A stretch of 64,000 bases of DNA, taken from assembly GCA_016648135.1 (NCBI GenBank), contig JADDOH010002135.1, forward strand, positions 124,001-188,000. Direction: 5' to 3'. Positions 11,610 through 21,178 of this stretch are shown piece by piece (positions within the stretch are counted from its first letter, which is position 1; the number at the start of each line of letters is the position of its first letter). The DNA is from Agrypnia vestita. Lineage: Eukaryota > Arthropoda > Insecta > Trichoptera > Phryganeidae. The notes under the pieces are model-generated. The model saw nothing but the letters and a program-made list of their open reading frames with translations. It was not told where the DNA came from and did not search any database. The position numbers and the translations under genes are program-made.

Positions 11610-12000
11610 ACTTTACAGTATGTACCAGAGCTAGTCCAAATTAATTTACAGGTAGATAGATTACTGCCCAAATTATGAGGCGAAAATGTTTAAACAACAA
11701 TGTCTTAATATCAATAGTTATGGAGATATGCGACCTCAAAGTTTATATTTTTTTCAATATTTCAGACTTATTTTTTCTATTAAACGTTGGTTTATCATGA
11801 AAATAACTTATATAGAATATTTAAAGTTCATTATCTTTAATACAAGCCAACAAATCTTCAAGGAGATATCTCGGCTAAGCTGTTACATAATGATAACAAT
11901 TTTTAAAAACTTTAAAAAAAGTGTTTTTCCATTAATATATAGAATCTTTAAAAAAAAGTTAAATCATACATTTACATAACTGAAATCTATCTGATCTATC
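11610..12000. mobile_element. Palindromic MITE family C copy (degraded)
   Basis: It begins with ACAGTATGTACCAGAGCTAG and has the family order: tac-agg spacer, TATCAATAGTTATGGAGATA, TTTCAATATTTCAGACTTA, and CGTTGGTTTATCATGAAAAT. The right arm is eroded. Accidental ORFs inside it are not genes. Confidence 0.55.
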
Positions 12001-12441
12001 GTACGTTAAGTACCGAAAGGAATTTATAATGTTCAGTATCTGACTCGAATACCCAAAAATTGCTCGCCAACAATTACTCGCTACCTAAGCTAACCCTACC
12101 TAACCTAACCTTTATAAATACTTTTAGTTGACGACTATTGTTTGTAAATAATAATTGAAAATATACGTGTACGTTTTTCAATAAACGTGTTTCTTAATCT
12201 ACATTATATATATTAATGTAAAAAATAATTAAAACATCCTGCCACGTAATTGGCTAGCAATTGTGTGGCGAACACCTTTCTTGGCGACCAATTGTCGGCG
12301 AGCTATTTTTTGCACCATCTCACCCGATACAATATCGAGGCCATGTAACAAATTTTATTCGTATAAAATCCGTTGGTGCAGTTAGCAGCTGTCTGTATTC
12401 CCATTAATAATAGTTATATTAAGGTATAGATACGTAGGTAC

Positions 12442-13330
12442 CAGTGGCGTGCAGTGGGTATATATTTAGGTTATGCTGTGACCTATATTTAAAAATATAT
12501 ATGTACGCATATACCTATATCGGTATATACATATTTTGTATTTTATTTAACTGTGTATAATGAACTATCAACTAACTTTAATCCATAAAAATAACTGCAT
12601 TATAAAAGAAGTATTGTAAACAAGGATTTTCTAAATAAATAAATATTTTATATATAGGTAATACGGAAAATATTTTAAATATATTTCGAAGACGATTTAT
12701 ATACAATTAAAATGGGAATATAAACATTTTATTATATCATCGATGGCAATGGCGTCGTCAATAAACATTTTAATTTTGCGTATAAAATGTTCAAAAACAT
12801 TCATTTTACGAAGTTTCTTAATAAATTACCATAAATTAATTCTCGAACATAGAAAGATGTATGATTTTATATGAATTCAGAAATTCATATAAAAATATAG
12901 GAGAAAAAAAAGAATAAACAACATAATCATTATGACTTGACAGATGGAATTCCCCATAGAAAAGAGAAATAGAATTCACACAAAAAATTTGGGTGGAATT
13001 TGTAAAATATGTCATTTTTAAAAGTGACGTGCGCGCAGTTCTCACATTGAAACTTTCGAAGAAACACGCTATTATATGAAAATTTTACTTGTGCATTACA
13101 AAAAACTCGCAGAAATAGAGATGAGTCAAAATACACAGTTCAGGACCAGTATGAATCGACATGAAGTTGGATTCAGAAACGTCGGAAATAAAACATCTAG
13201 CCGTAGGAAAAATTACGGCTAGAATTTTAAATCGACTTTTTCTTAAGATAAGGATTATTTAATTAATATTTGTTTCCCAGAATCTTTACTAATGCACAGC
13301 TTTTTTGCTTGTATGCGCTGAACGCCACTG
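12442..13330. mobile_element. Non-autonomous hAT element, copy 1
   Basis: The 889-bp element is bounded by inverted ends CAGTGGCGTGCAGTGGG (left) and the complement of CAGTGGCGTTCAGCGC (right). It is flanked by a perfect 8-bp target duplication, GTAGGTAC, at 12434-12441 and 13331-13338. An 8-bp duplication with short CAGTGGCG ends is the hAT signature. The interior is AT-rich with no transposase sequence, so it depends on a helper. A second copy lies at 52.64 kb. Confidence 0.9.
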
Positions 13331-13338
13331 GTAGGTAC

Positions 13339-13925
13339 CTATGGTGGGTTCCATGAAGACGGAAGCCGTTTGCAAATTAAGGCGAGGAATAAAGCTACTG
13401 AGGTTGCAGCGCAGCATCACATCCTGTTGATCGGTCTATATCCATGTAATCATTTAGTATGAATCGTCACTGTGAAATTAGACTAATTCATTTTACATTC
13501 ACCTTTTTTTCTTTAAGCACATAATCGAGATGTTAATATTTTAACTGGCTGATTAAATTTATTATTCATTTCCCTTCAAGATCGTGAAGCTTTAAGAGTA
13601 CCTACCTACCTACTGTAAAAATGTGTATTAAGCTTTCTGCAGTAATCGCGAGATCCGGTGCCGGCGGCTTTTTCAGCCTTTTATTTTTCCAATGTTCGAA
13701 TGAAGATGTGTGTTTATTTAATATTCTTACAATTTTTTAACTAAACGAAATGGTCGTCCTGTAAAAACAGGATTAATCTTCGGAATTCTGGAACGAGGCG
13801 AGGTTTTTGACCATTATTAAACCAACACGGACTCACATTTGACGTACAACAAGTAGTGAAGTACGTATTTTATGTATTAAGGCGAATAAAATTTAAATAT
13901 TCCATATAAGCTTTTGTAGTGACAG
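13339..13925. other. Unassigned DNA
   Basis: Mixed AT-rich sequence with no gene or repeat that I can support. Confidence 0.4.
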
Positions 13926-14030
13926 TCCCGTTTTACTGAAAATAAGTCAGAAATGTTGAGAAAAAATGCAAACTTTGATGTCGCTTATCTCCGTAACTGT
14001 CGACATTTCACCCGAAGTGTGAAGTATAAT
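13926..14030. repeat. MITE family C fragment
   Basis: Carries AAATAAGTCAGAAATGTTGA, then CAAACTTTGATGTCGC and TATCTCCGTAACTG, the right-arm blocks of family C. No left end. Confidence 0.5.
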
Positions 14031-14194
14031 AACGTTCACAATCTATCAAATATTTATGATAACTTTGCACACCTTGTCACCCAATCAAAAAAAAGATATC
14101 ACATATCAACGGCGACATCTGTCCTTGTTTATGCGAAGACGAATTTCAACCACGGAGGGCGGTAATAAAATACAACTCGCGTATGAATCAAGGT

Positions 14195-14396
14195 GTGCAA
14201 AGTTGTCATAGGTATATACAACTTTCAAAAATTTGATAATGTGGTACTCTATCATGGGTGGAATTGGTGAACGTTACATTGTGTAATGAGATCACTTAAG
14301 CCAGTCATACGATAGGTCGTAAGCCCTTTAAACACTAAAAAAGTAGATTTCATACCTACTTTCCCATATAAAAAACAGTTTCATCTCTATGAGACA
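14195..14396. repeat. MITE family D copy (one arm)
   Basis: Contains CTATCATGGGTGGAATTGGT, GATCACTTAAGCCAGTC and CATCTCTATGAGACATC, in the order of the right half of family D. A Helitron begins directly at its end. Confidence 0.6.
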
Positions 14397-14636
14397 TCTC
14401 AATAATAACAATTTCGTTGTCTGTCTGTCTGTCTGTCCGTAACTTATTTTATAAAAACTTTTTTTTTCTTTCTTCTTTCTCTTTTCTTATTCGTTTTTTT
14501 CTTTTTTTTATAAATAGATAAATACTATTAAAGAAAACACATTATTGTGAAGTTGCAATTTTAAGCAAATTTTTGTTAATCAATTATTAGAAAAGACGTA
14601 CAGAAAAAATAAAATAACAAAAAAATATTTTAACAG

Positions 14637-14703
14637 CTACCGGGATTCGAACCAACAGATCTTCATTCTATCCGGGGATAGCGCGTTATCCAATTTCGCC
14701 TGA
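14637..14703 (-). other. tRNA-like unit, left arm
   Basis: On the minus strand it reads GGCGAAATTGGATAACGCGC (A-box-like), CTATCCCCGGATAG and the B-box GGTTCGAATCC. Acceptor pairing is poor, so it is a tRNA-derived module rather than a working tRNA gene. Confidence 0.55.
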
Positions 14704-14713
14704 TTTTACTAGA

Positions 14714-14783
14714 CTGCCGTGGCGAAATTGGATTGCGCGCCATCCCCGGATAGAATGCAGTCCGTTGGTTCGAATCCCGGTAG
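14714..14783 (+). other. tRNA-like unit, right arm
   Basis: Reads TGGCGAAATTGGATTGCGCG (A-box-like), CATCCCCGGATAGAATG and the B-box GGTTCGAATCCCGG. The T stem pairs only partly and no good acceptor stem forms, so a functional tRNA is unlikely. Confidence 0.55.
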
Positions 14784-14936
14784 GAGTTAAAGTATTTTTT
14801 CGTTAATTTGATTTTTCTATGTGTCTTTTCTAATTGATTAACAAAAAATTGTTTAAGATAAATTGTTATTCTTTAGGAACAGACATGTAAAATTAAGTCA
14901 TTTTTGATGGGTTACTGCTAGTCTATAATATATGTT

Positions 14937-15481
14937 TATGTTAATTTATATAGCGCCGTTTTTTGCGTATGAGACGCTTCAAGGGCGCTTTACAGGTGCG
15001 ACATCCCGAAAAAATGAGTTTTTAGGCTCTTCTTGAAGAGTTCCTGGTCTCCATAGATCGCAACACTGGAGGCAGTTGATTCCACATAGCTGGGCCCGCA
15101 AAGCTGAATGCACATTCCGCAAACTTGGTGGCTCCAGGTCTCCTTGGTACTACCAGCCTGCAGAGTGCCTCCGATTTAGCTGACGATTTATGACGATTGA
15201 GTGATATTGTCTGGGATACAGAGGTCGATCAAATATTGCGGTGCTTTTCTTTGAAGACTTTTGTACACCATCGGAGAGAGTTTGAAATTTATCCGCTCCG
15301 GCAGGCGAAGCCAATGTAGCTGCTTCAGCATTGAGGATATACGCGAGAACTTTGATGCCTTAAATATAAGCCTCGCCGCAGCATTCATCACTGACTGAAG
15401 CACAGTATAGTAAAGTATACAGTATGTTGTCTCGGCAGTGTCCTTGAAATAAATACCTACGGTCGCTTGGTAGTTAAACAC
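14937..15481 (-). pseudogene. CR1/L2-like LINE, 3' end with RT C-terminus
   Basis: On the minus strand from 15,430 the frame reads LQSVMNAAARLIF, SSMLKQLHWLRLPERINFKL and KSLQRKAPQYLIDLCIP, the C-terminal region of CR1/L2/Rex-type reverse transcriptases. After a stop-free join it continues with FAECAFSFAGPAMWNQLPP and, after a stop, LIFSGCRTCKAPLKRL. The 3' end is the GCGCTATATAAATT motif shared by the other copies. The fragment is 5'-truncated. Homology beyond about 15,430 is unclear. Confidence 0.8.
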
Positions 15482-15929
15482 GCACCAGGGCTGCTCATTG
15501 ACGGACTCTTTCGGGTTTGGGGTGCCATAAATTGATGTAATTGTATGCGCGTTAGCATCTCACACTGCTTGCGTCCGTACGTTACTGCAGCCCTGCGGCG
15601 ACCGCGCAGACCGAAGTATACCGAGATTTCTAAGGGCGTCGTTTCGGCTGTTTGTATGAAGACATAATATTGTACGTTTACTATACTGTGACTGAAGTCT
15701 GTAGAGCAGAGTCCTAGGCTGTCCTGCATATATTCAGTTGAAATAGTCCAGCCGCGAGATGGCCTCTCGAATGATGAATATATCTAGAATATTTTCTAAT
15801 CGAAATTGAACAAACAAGAGCCCCCTTTACCATACCCTGCATAGGCAGGCAGGAGGTACCTACCGACAGTTTGGTGTAAATTTAAAAATACGATATTTTC
15901 ATTATTGACAGGCTTCGCCTCCTATCGTA
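15482..15929. other. Unassigned, possible further LINE sequence
   Basis: A 90-codon minus-strand ORF (15457-15729) follows the LINE fragment upstream but has no clear reverse transcriptase motif. It may be decayed element sequence. Confidence 0.3.
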
Positions 15930-16215
15930 ATGACGTACCCCGCAGACAATTTGGCCGCGTCTAATGCCTTTTTAACGCAGCGGCCGGCGAGGGGTGCTCG
16001 CGCGGGGGCGGAGCGGTGGCGCGGTTCCCACGGGGCGCGGCCGCGACACCTGTGCGCGGTCGCGGTGCTCCGAAATGCGCCGCTATCGGGGTTATTGCTT
16101 ATTATTCAGCCGGCGAATGGGGGCGCTAATGACGCGGGGTATCGCCACCAGCGTCCTTATCGGCCCTGTGTGGGAATTGTCATATCTACAGTCGCTAATG
16201 GAGTGGGATACTTCA
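15930..16215. other. GC-rich island 2
   Basis: Strongly GC- and CpG-rich (GGGGCGCGGCCGCGACACC, GGGGGCGCTAATGACGCGGG) in AT-rich DNA. ORFs of 86 and 117 codons open in two frames, as expected by chance in GC-rich sequence; neither has a recognisable domain or a repeated pattern. No other copy is present in the window. Candidate conserved noncoding element or unrecognised exon. Confidence 0.35.
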
Positions 16216-16472
16216 CCCCAATTTACATTGAACATGTTTACCACACCACCTTAATCGTTGATCTTTATCTTTTTTTTCTTTAGCGTTTTTTTTAACTCAT
16301 ATTTTTTTTATATGTTCCTACGAATCGTGGGCTCAACACTAGAACCAGACAACTGAAAAGGTACTTTTAGTTATTTGCTGTTAAAGTTTTTATGTATATT
16401 TAAAGCTTTCTTCTCCCACTAGTCAAACTTTAATGCATTTTTTTCCCTATAAAAATAAGAATGGATAATTTA

Positions 16473-16995
16473 TACAGGGTGTAAAAGAACTAGCAGCAGA
16501 AACTTGTCCGGTAGATTCCTGCCTATTTTATAAGTCTAAAATGATTGAGAAACCATGACCTAATACCAATAGTTATGGAGTTATGCAATATCAAAATTTG
16601 CATTTTTTTTTCAATGTTTCTGACTTATTTTTTACAAAACGTTGGACTATCATTAAAGTAGCTTATACCGACTACGAAAAATTCATTCGTTTCAATTCAA
16701 TTCAAAAGTTAAATAAAATAATAAAAACCCTGAAAATATTCCAATTGGAATTGGAAGGTTTTTATCATTTTATTTGACTTGCATTAAAGTGAATGAATTT
16801 TTCATGTTAGATATAAGTTACTGTAATGATAGTCCAACGTTTTGCAAAAAATAAATTTAAAAGAAATGCAAACTTTGATGTCATATATTTCCTTAACTAT
16901 TAATATTAATTAGGTCATGGTTGCTAAACTTTTTAGACTCATAAGGCAGGAATCTACCGGCCAAGTTTCTGCTGCTAGCTCTGGTGCACCCTGTA
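16473..16995. mobile_element. Palindromic MITE family C copy (full length)
   Basis: The ends are TACAGGGTGTAAAAGAACTA and the complement of TACAGGGTGCACCAGAGCTA. Both arms carry the same blocks inverted: CTGCCTATTTTATAAGTCTA, TAATACCAATAGTTATGGAG and TTACAAAACGTTGGACTATC, meeting at an AATTCCAATTGGAATT-like centre near 16.74 kb. This is the best-preserved full-length member. Confidence 0.8.
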
Positions 16996-17215
16996 TATTC
17001 CGCGAATTTCTTGACCTCTAGTATTACGCCACGGCCTAGCGAGTCTTCTAGGAATTATAATTTTATTTTTATATAATGTTCCCTTAACTATGTGTAGGCT
17101 ATAAAAACAGTGATATTCTAAGTGTTTTTTTAATAATCACATAAATATTTTATGGTTTTTGAATTACGCCTTAGCAGTTTCATGGGGGCACCAACCAGAT
17201 CTTTTCGAACCTCCG

Positions 17216-17400
17216 TCAATGCCAATAATAATAATTTCTTTGTGTGTCTATCTGTCCGTAACTTCTTTTATAATTTTTTTTCTTCTTTTTTTATCTTTTT
17301 CCTTACTTTTTTCGTTTCTTTTTTTTATAAATAAATAAATAATTATTCTTTAGGACCCGACTCGTAAAAGTACCGTCATTTATGTCGAAATGAAAAAGTC
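17216..17400 (+). mobile_element. Helitron-like copy, degraded
   Basis: The 5' block (AATAATAATAATTTCTTTG, GTCTATCTGTCCGTAAC) and a 3' block (CTCGTAAAAGTACCGTCATT) match the family at 14.40 and 59.43 kb, but the terminal CTAG is not preserved. Confidence 0.5.
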
Positions 17401-17518
17401 AAGGTTTGAAGACTTTTAATATTTTGTAAAAAGATTGTTATCATTTCAATATTCAGCCTGTATAAAAAAAAATTGTTTTCTTTATTCTTTGTTATTTTTG
17501 ACCTATTATCCCATTGTA

Positions 17519-17776
17519 TGTGGGGTATAAAAGCAAAGGCAGCAATATTCCAAAAATTTAATTAACGTTTTGAATGCAGTCACGAGGATTACTAATGTAA
17601 AATGTACTGAAGCCTAAATTTGATGTATGCATCCCTTCCAAAATCATGTTTCCTATAAATTTATAGGCTACGTTTCCTATAAAACCTCATTCGTTTAGTA
17701 CATTATAAATTGGTAATACTTGATAACTGCATGAAATTTTTTTATGGATATTGCTGCCTTTGCTTTTATACCCCAC
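17519..17776. mobile_element. Palindromic MITE family B copy (full length)
   Basis: It starts TGTGGGGTATAAAAGC and ends with GCTTTTATACCCCAC. The arms share GGCAGCAATATTCC, TGCAGTCACGAGGATTACTA and a CTATAAATTTATAG centre. Non-coding. Confidence 0.8.
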
Positions 17777-17807
17777 TTATAATATGTGGTGTAGTATTTT
17801 CGAACTA

Positions 17808-17895
17808 TACAGGGTGTAACAGAGCTAGTCCACAATACTTTACAGGTAGATTCCTGCCTTGATTATGAGTAAAAAATTTCCAAGGGTGTAGATTG
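17808..17895. repeat. MITE family C end fragment
   Basis: TACAGGGTGTAACAGAGCTA followed by TTTACAGGTAGATTCCTGCC and TTGATTATGAGT, then divergence. One end only. Confidence 0.6.
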
Positions 17896-17950
17896 CAAAG
17901 TCTTACATTTATTTGACTGTTTAACGATAGGTTTATTAAAATGGGATTAA

Positions 17951-18214
17951 TCTAAATATAATAATTTCGTTGTCTGTTTGTCTGTCCGTTAAGTCCGTAA
18001 CTTACTGGAAGTATGCTGGAATTACGACTTTAGATAATTATAGTGGGACACGCAATCAGCGCCTAACACGCTCAGGCAACACGCAAGTGTCGCCCACAAA
18101 GTACACCGTTTTCACATTTTTATATTATTATATTCAGTTTTATGTTTAAGGGAATAAAGTCAATTTAAAATTTTTTATTTGATGTCCCGTGATTTTTCAC
18201 GGGTGCACGGCTCA
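17951..18214 (+). mobile_element. Helitron-like element (family A)
   Basis: The 5' end is TCTAAATATAATAATTTCG with the GTCTGTTTGTCTGTCCG block. The 3' end is the hairpin CCCGTGATTTTTCACGGG followed by TGCACGG and CTCA, a decayed CTAG. It is 264 bp and non-coding. The hairpin and 5' block are shared with the copies at 23.26 and 32.26 kb. Confidence 0.75.
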
Positions 18215-18316
18215 TATTATATAGTAGAATACAACAAGCTATTTTATTAGGATTAATTTGGTTAAAATTTTCGTTAAGTATAGTTTATTTATATGTATTA
18301 CACAACACATGTTATG

Positions 18317-18965
18317 AGAATCGAGAGAGTGCAGAAAATGTTTCTACGTATTTTGTCATACAAAGCTGGCCAACACAATAACCTTCACAGCTACGAAGAT
18401 TGACTTGCCTTTTTCAACATGCACAAACTTGAGTCTCGATGGAAAATACCCGATCTCGTTGTTCCACACAAGATTCTCAGCGGAGCTATTGATTCTCTTT
18501 TTCTATCTAATATAAATTTGCATGTTAAACCCGTATAAGAAACCCGCAGTTCTTTAGAATAAGCCAGCACACTAATAATGTTGGTTACTTTTCTCCCATC
18601 ACAAGGTTGTGTCGCACATATAATATGTATTGTGCTCACCCTAACACTGATGCTGATATTCTTGCAGATACCTTATCATCGTTCAAAAATTCACTCATAC
18701 ACAACATCCATTTTCTAAACGATGACCTGAACCTACAGATCCATTAAATCAATTATTTATTAAATACTAATCGCACTACATTCAAACACTAAACATACAA
18801 TACACATAAATGTACATGTAAAATATACTTAAATGCAAAAATACATGTTACTAGAGCGTGCCGAAGACACTTGTAATTGGGATAATGGGCATAATCTTCA
18901 TTTATAATGTTTTATTATTAGTATCATGTACCTATTATCCTGTTAGTGTCTCTAATAAATAAAAA
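18317..18965 (+). pseudogene. Jockey-like LINE, RT C-terminus plus 3' UTR
   Basis: The frame from 18,320 reads IERVQKMFLRILSYKAG, a stop, then LAFFNMHKLESRWKIPDLVV and PHKILSGAIDSLFLSNINLH. This is the C-terminal segment that follows the polymerase domain in Jockey-type elements. From about 18,711 it continues as a 3' untranslated region ending in TGTCTCTAATAAATAAA and an A-rich tail. That 3' part is duplicated at 54.62-54.89 kb, confirming a dispersed LINE. Several stops make it inactive. Confidence 0.75.
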
Positions 18966-19139
18966 AAAGTATTATTTATTTTATGGGAGAAGCACGTGGG
19001 AATGTTGAAAATGTCGCAATAATTAATTTAAGCCAATTCCGAATAGGGCCCTTCTATTGCAACGATTCTGTACATAGGGGGCTGGCGACCACATGCAAAA
19101 ACGCGAGGTTAAGTTAAATTCCTGATTCACGAATTATTT

Positions 19140-19215
19140 AGCGATCGCCGGGAATCGAACCCGGCGCAAGTCGGGTAGCGAAGAGTCAGCGGCGCAGTCA
19201 GCCGCCGTGACGACT
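19140..19215 (-). mobile_element. tRNA-derived SINE head or tRNA pseudogene
   Basis: On the minus strand the T arm is perfect: CCGGG-TTCGATT-CCCGG, with GGCGATCGC following. Upstream is GGCGGCTGACTGCGCCGCTG in the A-box position. No 7-bp acceptor stem forms, so a SINE head is more likely than a working tRNA gene. The plus-strand sequence to the right (19,215-19,300) is GC-rich and may be SINE body or host DNA. Confidence 0.55.
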
Positions 19216-19299
19216 GTTCGCCGCTTGCCCTTGCCCCGTCTGTGTCTCTGTCTGTCTCTGTCTCTTTAGGTCGGGCGCAGGCGCGCACTGGTCGCCGAC

Positions 19300-20072
19300 C
19301 CTGTTTACATCGCTTTTTTAATTATGTTCGTTTTAAGGCGATTCTATTAATTAGAAAACCTTTTTGTAAACAATACATTTTCAGGGCAAAATAATATTTA
19401 AAATTGCTGTATTGCTTCTTGTGCCCCTGCAAAAAGCGTATGACATCATTATAAGGCGAAAGTTATGGAAGGTTTTTTTTTTTAATACGGTGTGAAAGGT
19501 AAGCTCACACAGGCAATTGCATCCCAGTGCGAGGGAAGTAGTGCCTGCTTGAGAATTAATGGGACATTCGCACAATGGTTTAATTTTTTTCGTAAGATAG
19601 TTAATATTACACTTGTATATTAATTAATATTTTACATTCTACATTTTATACTTCATTCTCTATTTAATTATTAGTGTAAATTTACATTTACTTCAAGTAA
19701 TCAATAATAATACAATAACATTCTTATAGTCTGTAATATAAATCTACAATAACATTCTGTTATTACAATAATTGTATTAACAGTATAGTATTGTAATAAT
19801 TTTGTAATGTCTAATATTTTGGCATTTTTTATTTAAAAAATTGTGTAGGTACATGAGAACATTATATTATACAAGTATTTGTTTCCTTCCAATTGAGTGC
19901 TCTTTTCATTTCTGCAATTTATGAAATTTAAAGATATTTTTTTAAAGACAATTCTCATTGTTCTGTTTTACAATGCTTGATGTCACCATGGCTTTTCAAC
20001 TTTAAAATGGATAAGTGTATGTGAGAATCGAAGGATTTAGAATGCGGGGCAAGAATGCACTATTTATCAAGG
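19300..20072. other. AT-rich region, no gene seen
   Basis: Nothing recognisable apart from simple A/T-rich sequence with scattered ATTGTAATA-like words near 19.6-19.8 kb. Confidence 0.4.
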
Positions 20073-20345
20073 CTTGCCTACTTTATGAGGGTGAAGCTGT
20101 AATGGTAGCTAACAGTAAAGCTGATTTGCAGTACCTGGTGATATCGAGATGATGGTAAATGCGGGAAATGAATAAAGAGGTGCTCTGAATGCTGCTATGA
20201 CCGATAAAAATCTGTCAAAGGAAGCAAGACCACCGGTATATAATGGAGTTCTGTTGCCAACTCTGATGTATGCAAGAAAGTGAGGCCTGTAATTGAAAAA
20301 AAAAATAAGGAAAGTAGACTGAATGCGGTCGTTTAGGCGAATGTG
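20073..20345 (+). pseudogene. LINE reverse transcriptase fragment
   Basis: In one frame it reads LLYEGEAVMVANSKADLQYL, where intact elements have the catalytic box YADD; here that box is eroded to YEGE. Further on comes KNLSKEARPPVYNGVLLPTL and MYAR, followed by stops. It belongs to the same family as the fragment at 1.69 kb. The catalytic loss and frameshifts make it inactive. Confidence 0.7.
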
Positions 20346-20484
20346 TGCTTGGCAAAACGCAGAATTCCACTATTTTCTCTCAACCTTTACTACTTAACAA
20401 ACAACCGGCCCTAAAAGGGTGTTTAAAATACAGCAATAAAAACTTCTTCAAAAAAAATGTTTTTTATCGATGTGTTTTGGGCGA

Positions 20485-20690
20485 GCACCAAAATTCCTAG
20501 TGCGGCCCTTGCGAGCGGCAACAATGGGCCGGCGCAAAACGGATCTCCGCTTGGCTGGTCGGGGCGCGCCTCGGTGCCACCACTCCCCTCCCTCCCCTTC
20601 CCGCCCCGGGGGAGAGGACTCTGTTGGGAAGGTGAAAGGTAACGTACTCCCAGGAGTGAGCTCTCCCATTGGTCACTGAGATCGTCCAAC
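20485..20690. other. GC-rich island 3
   Basis: GC-rich, with CCTTCCCGCCCCGGGGGAGA. Overlapping ORFs on both strands are a by-product of composition. It adjoins the U6-derived sequence on its right and could be part of the chimeric retrocopy. No domain recognised. Confidence 0.35.
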
Positions 20691-20718
20691 AGTTGTATCA
20701 ACATAAATGTTGGTTAGC

Positions 20719-20736
20719 AATCCTTGTGCAGGATCC

Positions 20737-20776
<40 letters not shown>

Positions 20777-20793
20777 ACTGCCGAAGCGAGTAC
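20719..20793 (-). pseudogene. U6 snRNA pseudogene (3'-truncated)
   Basis: On the minus strand it matches the first ~75 nt of U6: CGCTTCGGCAGTACATATAC, TAAAATTGGAACGATACAGA, GAAGATTAGCATGG and CCTGCACAAGGAT. These include the ACAGAGA-box region (here ATACAGAGAAGATTAGC), which pairs with the 5' splice site in the spliceosome. The rest of U6 (ACACGCAAATTCGTGAAGCG) is missing and replaced by unrelated sequence. Upstream there is no TATA element at the distance expected for an snRNA promoter. It is therefore a retrocopy. Confidence 0.9.
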
Positions 20794-20879
20794 AGGTTAC
20801 CAATCTTACCTGATGTACTTATTGACGCTTTCCCGTCCAACGCGATGACATTTTTGATGTGTTAATTTCTTTGTTCTCG

Positions 20880-21178
20880 GTAGCAGGAAAATTGAGCGTT
20901 AGATCGTCAGGCGTAAGTTCCATATGATATGAAGGGCAATAATTCGCGTCTTTGCTAAGCCCTAGTATATATTTATACGATCTTTTTGGCAGTCCACGGA
21001 GAGGTGACCGTAGCTAAAAGCGTCGAGCGGTTCGGGTTGCTGGCCCGGGGTTCAAGTCCCATCTCCGGCGTTCAACTTCGTTTTTTTTCAGCCGTGAATT
21101 CGAAGGAAATTGCGGACTTTACACGAAGTTACGGGGACAGACAGACAGACAACGAAATCTATTATGTTTGATGATTTT
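20880..21178 (-). mobile_element. Helitron-like element (family A) with tRNA-like unit
   Basis: On the minus strand the 5' end has AATAGATTTCG, then GTTGTCTGTCTGTCTGTCC. Internal landmarks (CACGGCTG; the complement of CCACGGAG; AATTCGCGTC followed by a T-rich stretch) appear in the same order as in the better-bounded copy at 32.26 kb, which shows a common family. The 3' hairpin is not recognisable. A tRNA-like unit occupies the slot between the CACGGCTG and CCACGGAG landmarks. Confidence 0.6.
20997..21069 (+). other. tRNA-like unit inside a Helitron
   Basis: The ends CGGAGA and TCTCCG can pair as an acceptor stem. It holds GTAGCTAAAAGCG (A-box-like) and the B-box GGTTCAAGTCC. The T stem is short (GGG/CCC). 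It lies antisense to the Helitron. It is probably a captured or decayed tRNA-derived sequence, not a functional tRNA. Confidence 0.5.

Larger units (their letters stand above)
14556..14865. mobile_element. Foldback element with two head-to-head tRNA-like units, copy 1
   Basis: The arms are inverted copies. Each starts with an AT-rich segment containing TTGTTAATCAATTA and GAAAAGAC, then reaches a tRNA-like unit ending in GGTTCGAATCCCGGTAG. The two units converge with only about 10 nt between them (near 14,704-14,713). The same outer segments flank a different tRNA-like body at 42.5-43.1 kb. The whole structure could fold into a 150-bp hairpin. Confidence 0.75.
14397..14921 (+). mobile_element. 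Helitron-like element carrying a foldback insert
   Basis: The 5' end TCTCAATAATAACAATTTCG leads into the GTCTGTCTGTCTGTCCG block. The 3' end is a short hairpin (GTCATTTTTGATGG region) followed by CTAG and then T, and an A precedes the 5' TC. This fits Helitron insertion between A and T without duplication. There are no Rep/helicase sequences, so it is non-autonomous. Its centre is occupied by a 310-bp palindrome with two tRNA-like units. Confidence 0.75.

Noticed and set aside
15930..16283. 117-codon ORF in a GC-rich island
   Set aside because: GC-rich DNA has few stops; a second overlapping frame is also open, and no domain is visible.
20719..20793. Functional U6 gene
   Set aside because: The 3' third of U6 is missing and there is no TATA element at the snRNA promoter distance.
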